Under the pieces are notes generated by a model. That model searched no databases. It was not told the origin of the DNA and worked only from the letters and a program-made list of their open reading frames with translations. 64,000 bases of DNA, taken from contig JAYQTS010000010.1 in assembly GCA_038147755.1 (NCBI GenBank), positions 1 to 64,000 on the forward strand, in the 5' to 3' direction. Both the position numbers and the translations under genes were made by a program. Position 1 is the first letter of the stretch, and the number at the start of each line of letters is the position of its first letter. Source of the stretch: UBA5951 sp012269555. Lineage in GTDB: Bacteria > Pseudomonadota > Alphaproteobacteria > Puniceispirillales > Puniceispirillaceae. Shown here one piece after another: positions 57,420-64,000 of the stretch.

Positions 57420-58886
57420 TTAATTATCAGATAATAACGAACGCAATAGTTCAACATCATCACTCATTTCACTGTCATGAACAAGTAACTCTTCTACCTT
57501 TTTAACAGCATGCATAATGGTGGTATGGTCTCTTCCACCAAACTTTCTGCCAATTTCAGGATATGATGATGTTGTTAAATTTTTTGCCAAATACATAGCA
57601 ATTTGGCGGGGTCTTGCAATAGACCTGGCTCGTCTTGCTGAAAACATATCTGAGGTCCGAATAGAAAAATGCTTTGATACCTGTTTTTGTATATCGTCAA
57701 TCGTCACACGGCGACTAGAGGCTCTTATAAGGTCAGACAATGTTTCACGTGCCATTTCAACTGTGATTGTTCTCCCAACAAGGCTGGCGTGAGCGACAAT
57801 CCTATTGAAGGCTCCTTCTAATTCACGAATATTACTAGTAATTTTATGCGCCAAAAACTCAAGTACTGCATCTGGCACACTTACAGCAACAGAATCTCTT
57901 TTAGAAATTAAAATCCCTAAACGTAGCTCATAAGTGGTGGCATGAATATCAGCTACCATTCCCCATCCCAACCTACTTCGAAGACGTTCTTCCATACCCG
58001 ATAAATCTGTTGGTGACTTATCAGCAGACAATACCACTTGTTTCCCGTCATCTACCAGTGCATTAAATGTGTGAAAAAATTCTTCTTGTGTAGATTCTTT
58101 GCCTGAAATAAATTGCACGTCATCTATCATCAATACGTCTACAGAGCGAAATTGTTCTTTAAAAGTCATTGTATCCTTGTGTCTTAGTGCCTGAATAAAC
58201 CGATACATAAATTTTTCAGCTGAAAGATACATCACTTTTCGGTTTGGCTGGCGGGAATTAATCTCCCAAGCTATTGCATGCATTAAATGTGTCTTACCAA
58301 GGCCCACACCACTATATAAGAATAAGGGGTTAAAAGCGGCAGTTGCACTCTCAACAACACGTCTAGCAGCGGCGAAAGCTAACTCATTTGGCTTTCCAAC
58401 GAAAAAATTTGAAAATGTAAAACGAGGATCCAAACCATGTGTAGAAGATACCGCTTTCCTACTTAGCTCTTTATCTTTCATTTCAGTAATTCGTGGGGCC
58501 CTTCCCGACGGAGCATCACTTATATTCATCAAATTTGAAAGTTCATTCCAATTTATTTCGAGAGCCGAAACAGGCACCGACAGACTTTTAGCAATGAGCC
58601 TTAATTTGTCGGAATAGTGCGATTTCACTCTGTCGCATACAAGCTTGCTAGATGCACTAAGATGGATTACTCCATCTTTCAAGTCCTCAAATTCGAGAGG
58701 TTTAATCCAGCTCCGCCATGCTGTTTCGCCAATATCCTTTCTGATTTGTAAACTTATTACGTTCCAAACCTCCTCTTTTTTTTCAGATTCATTTTTACTA
58801 ATAGAATTAATCCGAAAATTTTTTTCTTGAGATACGTTTTCTACGTCAGTTTGAGATATGTCTTCGTTATGAGATTCTTTTTCCAA
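57420..58886 (-). CDS. dnaA: Chromosomal replication initiator DnaA
   Basis: A 488-aa initiator. Domain I is WRSWIKPLEF-like. The AAA+ domain has Walker A GVGLGKTHLMHA, Walker B VLMIDDVQF and box VII (LRSRLGWGMVADI); domain IV ends with FGGRDHTTIMHAVKKVE, the DnaA-box helix. The start is a TTG at 58886. The acidic/serine N-terminus is longer than in many DnaA proteins. The dnaN start lies about 118 bases downstream, with no terminator seen. Confidence 0.95.
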   Translation of the reverse strand: MEKESHNEDISQTDVENVSQEKNFRINSISKNESEKKEEVWNVISLQIRKDIGETAWRSWIKPLEFEDLKDGVIHLSASSKLVCDRVKSHYSDKLRLIAKSLSVPVSALEINWNELSNLMNISDAPSGRAPRITEMKDKELSRKAVSSTHGLDPRFTFSNFFVGKPNELAFAAARRVVESATAAFNPLFLYSGVGLGKTHLMHAIAWEINSRQPNRKVMYLSAEKFMYRFIQALRHKDTMTFKEQFRSVDVLMIDDVQFISGKESTQEEFFHTFNALVDDGKQVVLSADKSPTDLSGMEERLRSRLGWGMVADIHATTYELRLGILISKRDSVAVSVPDAVLEFLAHKITSNIRELEGAFNRIVAHASLVGRTITVEMARETLSDLIRASSRRVTIDDIQKQVSKHFSIRTSDMFSARRARSIARPRQIAMYLAKNLTTSSYPEIGRKFGGRDHTTIMHAVKKVEELLVHDSEMSDDVELLRSLLSDN

Positions 58887-59178
58887 GGGATATTCCTGAC
58901 ACGATATTTGATATATTAATTATGATACAAACCCAACCAACAGATTAGAGAAGAATACCCATTTTACAAACTTTTGATCAAGCTAGATTCTTTAACAAAA
59001 AGGCAAATTAATTAATAAAAATTAAAATAAACAGCTTGACATCTGTTTATCCATTTTTTGAGAAAATTTTGGTTTTTTAAAAGATTCAATCTGTTAGAAA
59101 ATCGAATCAGTTTTATAATAAAAAAGTAGGTTTAAAAAGAGAGGATTGACTCCCCCCATTTATAAATACTGATAAGAT
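58887..59178. other. AT-rich region between dnaA and rpsT
   Basis: A 292-base gap containing only one approximate DnaA box (TTATCCATT on the plus strand near 59048) and long A/T runs. It must carry the dnaA promoter. I found no array of DnaA boxes, so an origin of replication here is not supported. Confidence 0.5.
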
Positions 59179-59200
59179 TTATTTTAATGGAAAACTGTTT

Positions 59201-59475
59201 TTAAGCGGCGCTAACCGAAAGTTTTTTAACACTTGCGGCGAGTCGGGATATTTTTCTTGATGCTGTCTTTTTGTGTAAGACACCTTTGCTAACTCCCGCA
59301 TTATCTCTGGTTGAGCTAATCTTAGTGCATCTTTAGCACCATCGGCGTCTCCAACTCCGACCGCAGCTTCAACTTTTTTTATAAAAGTCCGAATTCGACT
59401 TATTCTTGCCCTATTTATTTCTGCTCTAGCTAAATTTCGTCGAATTCTTTTTTTTGCTGACTTATGGTTTGCCAT
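59201..59475 (-). CDS. rpsT: 30S ribosomal protein S20 (frameshifted near the 3' end here)
   Basis: S20 binds 16S rRNA. The basic start MANHKSAKKRIRRNLAR is exact for the family. Reading directly gives a foreign tail (VSYTKRQHQEKYPD...). Adding one A at 59285-59287 (T on the plus strand) gives ELAKGVLHKKTASRKISRLAASVKKLS and a stop at 59201, 91 aa, as expected for S20. A promoter with TTGACT and TATACA lies upstream. Confidence 0.93.
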
Positions 59476-59508
59476 AATTAACCCTTATAACCCATAAAAC
59501 TAGCATGG

Positions 59509-59538
59509 TGTATACGGCTGAAATATTAGGTAAGTCAA
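59509..59538 (-). promoter_or_regulatory. Promoter of rpsT
   Basis: Minus strand: -35 TTGACT (59538-59533), an 18-base spacer and -10 TATACA (59514-59509), about 33 bases before the rpsT ATG. Good sigma70-like match. Confidence 0.7.
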
Positions 59539-59573
59539 GCTGTAATTACCTTTTTTTCTAATAATTTTTAGAT

Positions 59574-59972
59574 TTATGGGGTTGTTAAAGGAGTAATGCT
59601 TAATCTCCAAATTAAACCTTTCAGATTGTTAGAGGATATGAACTCAAATTTTTCTTCTCCCCTATGATATTGTTTTCCAGATATTTTCCAACCGAGTTGT
59701 GGCATGACCTCACTATAAAATTTCTCGATTGATTCTCTACTATCATTCGATGTAGCTATCAAGATAATTATACGACCAGATGGAGAGTCAAAACCAAAAC
59801 TTAATTTTGGTTCTATTTTCATTGAGTTCATTACTGGGATATCGTCGATAAAGTTTAGTCTAACATTTTCATCACATAACGAACTTTTTGTGCAAATGAA
59901 CAATAGTGACATTGCAACAATGATAGCTTCATATCTAAAAGAAAGTATCTTACTGTATTTCGAGTAATTCAT
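59574..59972 (-). CDS. Conserved small exported protein of unknown function
   Basis: A 132-aa protein with a hydrophobic N-terminal segment (AIIVAMSLLFICTKSSLC) serving as signal peptide or lipoprotein-like signal. The mature part contains DDIPVMNSMKIEPKLSFGFDSPSGRIIILIAT and FYSEVMPQLGWKISG. Similar small proteins with the SFDSPxGR and LPxLGW pattern occur beside mutM and rpsT in alphaproteobacteria, as I recall. The role is unknown. It follows mutM by about 40 bases. Confidence 0.6.
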   Translation of the reverse strand: MNYSKYSKILSFRYEAIIVAMSLLFICTKSSLCDENVRLNFIDDIPVMNSMKIEPKLSFGFDSPSGRIIILIATSNDSRESIEKFYSEVMPQLGWKISGKQYHRGEEKFEFISSNNLKGLIWRLSITPLTTP

Positions 59973-60011
59973 TTCTCATGTCCTATTTTGAAAAAATTAT
60001 CGTAACACGAA

Positions 60012-60833
60012 TTAACGTTGACATAAACTACAATAAAATGTTGTTCGCCCTGATTGTTTTAGCTCTTTTATAATCGAACCACAACCAAGGCAAGGTTCTC
60101 CAGACCTTCCATAAACCTGCAATGATTGGATAAAATAACCTATTTCGCCACCTGGTTGAATGTGATTACGGAGGCTAGTTCCCCCTGCATCAATAGCTTC
60201 AAGGAGTATAACTTTAATAGAGTCTACAAGTTTTTCTGCTCTTTTCTTTTTTAAAGTTCTAGCCTGGCGTTTTGGAGAGATTCCTGCCCTAAATAAGGCT
60301 TCCGATGCATAAATATTCCCAATTCCTGCAATATTTCTTTGATCCAATAAGAACGTTTTTATTGAACAAGTTTTACTGGCCGTCTTGGTGATTATATAAT
60401 CAGGTGTAAATTCTTTGCTCAATGGTTCGGGCCCCAAGTTTTTTAAAAGCCAATGTGATAAGACATATTCTTCTTTAAATAAGTCAACACAACCAAACCT
60501 TCTTGGATCGGAAAATACCAGCCATTCCTCACTTTCAAAACCAATCGCAACATGGTCATGTTTTTGAAAGTTCGGTCGACTTTTATAGATTCGAAAAGCA
60601 CCAGACATACCAAGGTGTATTAAAAGAATTTGCTTTGTAGAAAGGGGAATTAAAATATATTTTCCTCGTCTTTGTGGTTGCTTGCAAATTACTCCTTTAA
60701 GAGTTCTATTCAGAGATGTTGGAATAGGCCAACGCAAATTTTTTCTACCTACAAAAATGTCGGCGATCTTTTTTCCACTAGCAATTGAAGTAATAGCGCG
60801 TTTAACTGTTTCAACTTCTGGTAACTCTGGCAA
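60012..60833 (-). CDS. mutM: Formamidopyrimidine-DNA glycosylase
   Basis: A 273-aa base-excision repair enzyme removing 8-oxoguanine and Fapy lesions. The N-terminal PELPEVETVKRAI includes the catalytic P1/E2 residues after Met removal; LLDQRNIAGIGNIYASEALF is the H2TH motif; the C-terminal zinc finger has CLGCGSIIKELKQ and CSLCQ. Start is TTG, as no ATG lies in frame before PELPE. Its 5' end is divergent from ubiE. Confidence 0.95.
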   Translation of the reverse strand: MPELPEVETVKRAITSIASGKKIADIFVGRKNLRWPIPTSLNRTLKGVICKQPQRRGKYILIPLSTKQILLIHLGMSGAFRIYKSRPNFQKHDHVAIGFESEEWLVFSDPRRFGCVDLFKEEYVLSHWLLKNLGPEPLSKEFTPDYIITKTASKTCSIKTFLLDQRNIAGIGNIYASEALFRAGISPKRQARTLKKKRAEKLVDSIKVILLEAIDAGGTSLRNHIQPGGEIGYFIQSLQVYGRSGEPCLGCGSIIKELKQSGRTTFYCSLCQR

Positions 60834-60962
60834 TCTTGCATTTCCTCTTTTTACTTTATCCTGTTATAACAAATCCACAAATCAAAGCATGGTATTTGAT
60901 GAACTGATTTCATCAACCTATATAGATTAAAAATATATGTTTATTTACAGGAAACTCAACAA

Positions 60963-61739
60963 ATGAGTAAAAGTGCAGAGAACAAAAAAGTTCCGACAGC
61001 TAAATACCAAGTAGATTTTGGTTATAGCAAAGTTTCTATTACTCAAAAGCAAAATTTGGTAAATGATGTTTTCAATTCTGTCGCACCTTCCTATGATATT
61101 ATGAATGACTTAATGAGCTTAGGCGTTCATAGGCTTTGGAAGGAAACATTGCTTGACTGGATGGCACCGCGCCCCAATCAAGTGTTAGCAGATTTGGCGG
61201 GAGGAACGGGAGATATAGCTCTTCGCTTTGTACAAAGAGGTGGTCAATTCGCATATATTATTGATATAAATCAACAAATGCTAGCCTCAGGCCAAAAGAG
61301 AAAAGTGATGGGAAATTATAAAAATAAGCTTAATTGGCTATGTGGCGATGCGCAAGCTATACCTTTAGCAGATAATAGTGTGGATAGAGTGACTATTGCC
61401 TTTGGACTTAGAAATGTTCCAGATCGAACCAAAGCATTAAAACAAATAACTCGTATTCTAAAACCCGGCGGGAGATTTTGTTGTCTTGAATTTTCACATG
61501 TAAGAAACCAATTATTATCGGCTATATACGATAAATGGTCTTTTGATGTGCTCCCCAGGCTCGGTCACCTGATAGCCGGCGATAGTCAATCTTATCAATA
61601 TTTAGTGGAATCCATTCGCCAATTTCCATCACAAGCAGAGCTTAGTTTAATGATGGCAGATGCAGGGATGTCACAAATTAAAGTTAAAACACTTTCTGGC
61701 GGAATTGCGGCAATCCATTCAGGGTGGAAAATAGATTAA
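60963..61739 (+). CDS. ubiE: Ubiquinone/menaquinone C-methyltransferase UbiE
   Basis: A 258-aa SAM-dependent methyltransferase of ubiquinone synthesis. DLAGGTGDIALRF is the SAM-binding motif I, GDAQAIPLADNSVD motif II region, and FGLRNVPDRTKALKQ with PGGRFCCLEFSHV are the UbiE signatures. Stop TAA overlaps the ubiB ATG (TAATG). Together with ubiB it forms the alphaproteobacterial ubiE-ubiB-coaBC cluster. Confidence 0.95.
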   Translation: MSKSAENKKVPTAKYQVDFGYSKVSITQKQNLVNDVFNSVAPSYDIMNDLMSLGVHRLWKETLLDWMAPRPNQVLADLAGGTGDIALRFVQRGGQFAYIIDINQQMLASGQKRKVMGNYKNKLNWLCGDAQAIPLADNSVDRVTIAFGLRNVPDRTKALKQITRILKPGGRFCCLEFSHVRNQLLSAIYDKWSFDVLPRLGHLIAGDSQSYQYLVESIRQFPSQAELSLMMADAGMSQIKVKTLSGGIAAIHSGWKID

Positions 61740-63258
61740 TGTCTTACCTGATAGCTATATTTAGACTTCCTTATATCGGGCTTATTCTTGGGAGGGCAGG
61801 AGTCTTAGGCCATATTAGTAGACTTGCACCATTACCAGCATGGCAAAAATCACTCTTCAGCTTTGTTAACTTCCTTGTAGCTGGTAAAAATAGTCAAAAA
61901 ATGCAGGTGAAACACTTTGTCTTGCTTTGCAAAAATTAGGTCCTGTATTTATAAAATTTGGACAGGCATTATCCACACGTTCGGATTTACTTGGCCCAGA
62001 TATCGCCCGCGGATTAGTAATGCTTCAAGATAGTATTCCTCCATTTCCATCCCAAATTGCCAAGAAAATAATTGAACGTGAAACAGGAAAAAAAATTGAA
62101 GAAATCTTTGTTTTCTTCAAAGATCAACCTGTAGCAGCCGCTTCAGTTGCGCAAGTACACAAAGCAAAACTTAATGATGGACGTGACGTAGCGGTAAAAA
62201 TACTTCGCCCAAACATTCACAAACGCATGGCAAAAGATATAACTCTCTTTTATACACTTGCCAGAATAATGGAGTTTCTTGCTCCGCAACTTAAAAGATT
62301 ACGTTTAGTTATAGCTGTGGAACAGTTTAAACAATTAACTGAACTTGAACTGGATATGCGGATGGAAGCCGCAGCAGGTGGTAAATTACGAGATAATCTG
62401 GCATCTGATACAGGTGTTCGAATTCCCTGGATAGAGCATAGTCTTACAAGTAAGAATGTTCTTGTTTGTGAATGGATTACAGGACTTAGAATTGATGACG
62501 TAAAAGGCCTTGTAGCCTCGGGCCATAAAATTGATGATATCACTAATAAAGCAGCAGCGAGCTTTTTTAACCAAGTATTCAGAGATGGATATTTTCATGC
62601 CGATATGCATCCAGGAAATATATTTGTGACATCTGATGGAACCCTAGTGCCAATTGATTTTGGTATTATGGGGAGTCTTTTGCCGGAAGACAGATTTTTT
62701 TTAGGAAGTTTGCTTATAGCTCTACTGGAACGAGATTATGATAAAGTTGCAAGACTACATTATGATGCAGGCATGCTTCCAGAGGAGGTCTCTCTTTCAT
62801 TATTTGCACAAAATTTGAGAGCGCTCGTTGACCCAGTAATGGATAAACCTTTGGGTGAGATAGAGCTAAGTGAAGCCCTCGGTCAAATATTACAAATATC
62901 AGCTAGATTTGATATTTGCGTGCAGCCCCAGTTCAATCTACTTCAGAAAACAATGGTGATGGCTGAGGGTGTTGCACGCAACCTTAATCCCAAAGCAAAT
63001 ATGTGGCATCTCGCAAAACCGCTTGCGTCTGAATGGATTCAGTCTCAAACAGGGTTTTCATTGAAACTACAGGAATTCTTTTCAGATATTGAACGGATTG
63101 TTCGCACCCTCCCAAAGATTATAGATAAATATGAAAAGAGTGTAATAGAGAAAAATACTGAAAGAAATGAAAACAAAAAGTCTTTTTTCATGTCTAACCT
63201 AGGTTGGTTTCTTGGTGGCTTATCAATAAGTGTTGCTTTTTTTCTTGTTTACAGCTAA
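61739..63258 (+). CDS. ubiB: UbiB/ABC1-family protein kinase-like factor for ubiquinone synthesis (frameshifted here)
   Basis: An atypical kinase-like ATPase of about 506 aa. The start region reads MSYLIAIFRLPYIGLILGRAG. The frame is lost in the A6 run at 61896-61901; with one more A it reads SQKNAGETLCLALQKLGPVFIKFGQALSTR, the KxGQ motif of the family. VAAASVAQVHKAKL, VCEWITGLRIDDV and HADMHPGNIFV with DFGIMG follow. A C-terminal hydrophobic helix (LGGLSISVAFFLVY) is typical. Direct reading would give a 71-aa fragment and a start-less remainder. Confidence 0.9.
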
Positions 63259-63294
63259 TTTCAATTATGTGAAATATTCACCAATTTGTGAAAA

Positions 63295-64000
63295 ATGAGT
63301 TATCAGGATAAATTAAACTATTTGATTAATGCTTTTGGAGGCGCTGATAATTTTCAAAAACTACTCGGTGTAGGTCCTAGTGCCATAAGTAATTATAAAA
63401 GCCGAAAACATTTACCTTTGAGCCAAGCAAAGAGATTATCTAAAATCGCTCCCCAGTTTGGTTTTAGTTTAGACCCACATAACCTGCTAATTAGTACTAG
63501 CGATAAAAATAAAAAACCGGAAATATTACTTATTATAACTGGCGGGATTGCTGCATATAAAGCTCTTGAACTCATCAGACGATTACAAGATTTTGAATTC
63601 TCCATCACAGTGGTGATGACAGAAGCAGCCAAAAATTTTATAACACCTTTATCTGTATCTGCACTTACTGGAAATAAAGTTTACTCAAATTTATTTGATT
63701 TAACAGATGAGCAAGAAATGGGACATATCCAACTTGCTCGTAAGGCGGAATTAATTTTAATTGCTCCTGCAACGGCTAATTTTATCGGAAAAATAGCACA
63801 TGGGCTTGCTGATGATCTTGCAAGCACGATATGTCTAGTAACAGACGCTCCTATTTTTGTTGCGCCTGCAATGAATCCACACATGTGGTCAAATATCGCA
63901 ACTCAGGAAAACTGTACTACCCTGTTGAATAGGGGTGTTCGCTTCTTAGGTCCAGACAATGGCAATACCGCATGTGGGGAAATAGGTTCTGGTAGGTTTG
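63295..64000 (+). CDS. coaBC: CoaBC pantothenoylcysteine decarboxylase/ligase with N-terminal HTH domain (partial, runs off window)
   Basis: Bifunctional coenzyme A enzyme: CoaC flavoprotein (PPC decarboxylase) followed by CoaB (PPC synthetase). The CoaC signature TGGIAAYKALELIRRL, MTEAAKNFITPLSV, GHIQLARKAELILIAPATANFI and CGEIGSGRF are visible; the CoaB part lies outside. Unusually, about 75 residues precede CoaC in the same frame; they contain ADNFQKLLGVGPSAISNYKS and form a Cro-like helix-turn-helix. The start is ATG 63295. A missing or extra base fusing two genes is possible because of the sequence errors elsewhere here. Not seen: the 3' end. Confidence 0.8.
   Translation, partial: MSYQDKLNYLINAFGGADNFQKLLGVGPSAISNYKSRKHLPLSQAKRLSKIAPQFGFSLDPHNLLISTSDKNKKPEILLIITGGIAAYKALELIRRLQDFEFSITVVMTEAAKNFITPLSVSALTGNKVYSNLFDLTDEQEMGHIQLARKAELILIAPATANFIGKIAHGLADDLASTICLVTDAPIFVAPAMNPHMWSNIATQENCTTLLNRGVRFLGPDNGNTACGEIGSGRF

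Noticed and set aside
57741..57756. TGTTTCACGTGCCATT inside dnaA, sharing the first 11 bases of the parS consensus
   Set aside because: The right half does not match (four mismatches), it is coding sequence with a good protein reading, and a half-site with a common CACGTG core can arise by chance.
58887..59178. Possible oriC between dnaA and rpsT
   Set aside because: Only one imperfect DnaA box was found and AT-richness is general in this genome; alphaproteobacterial origins are often not next to dnaA.

Overview
The window looks like an AT-rich alphaproteobacterial chromosome, probably from a marine free-living heterotroph. Evidence: the block gyrB-recF-dnaN-dnaA-rpsT-mutM followed by divergent ubiE-ubiB-coaBC is alphaproteobacterial; a RegB/RegA(ActS/ActR) redox pair is present; binding-protein transporters are dense; intergenic gaps are short. 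A Rhodospirillales/SAR116-like lineage is my guess and rests only on gene content and order. No phage, insertion sequence, CRISPR array or tRNA was seen.

Layout. 1-443: a strong minus-strand promoter and an rRNA-type leader, suggesting an rRNA operon running off the left edge. 444-9076: PatB-like lyase, SDR, Hyi-like isomerase, gloA-gloB, bipA, pncA, tdk, upp. 9080-17627: a minus-strand nucleoside uptake and salvage operon (pyrE, ribokinase, nucleoside hydrolase, Fe/2OG dioxygenase, BMP-type ABC importer, cdd). 17734-24372: polyamine importer potDABC, pyrC and a dadA-like gene under a tandem glycine riboswitch. 24576-28471: membrane pyrophosphatase, flavin monooxygenase, exported glutathione peroxidase. 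28496-33055: arginine/ornithine-type ABC operon with aotO. 33323-42253: trhO, rpe, a helicase, xdhC, an MFS exporter, a decayed glycosyltransferase and an orphan iron permease. 42549-46170: ppk-ppx. 46190-50549: a glycosyltransferase, three DMT transporters and a DUF4864-like protein. 50729-59475: regA, regB, gyrB, recF, dnaN, dnaA, rpsT. 59574-64000: a small exported protein, mutM, ubiE, ubiB and the start of coaBC with an N-terminal helix-turn-helix.

How they fit together: much of the window is scavenging. Nucleosides enter by the BMP-type ABC system, are cleaved by the hydrolase, and ribose is phosphorylated by ribokinase; bases and nucleosides are recovered by Upp, Cdd, Tdk and PyrE. Polyamines and basic amino acids have their own importers.

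The most striking feature is technical or biological: eleven conserved genes (nucleoside ABC ATPase, pyrE, dadA, helicase, xdhC, ppx, a DMT transporter, gyrB, dnaN, rpsT, ubiB), and probably aotO, are each broken by one missing base, mostly inside a short homopolymer. Because gyrB, dnaN and rpsT are essential, consensus-sequence error is by far the likeliest cause. For these genes I give the repaired full-length extent.
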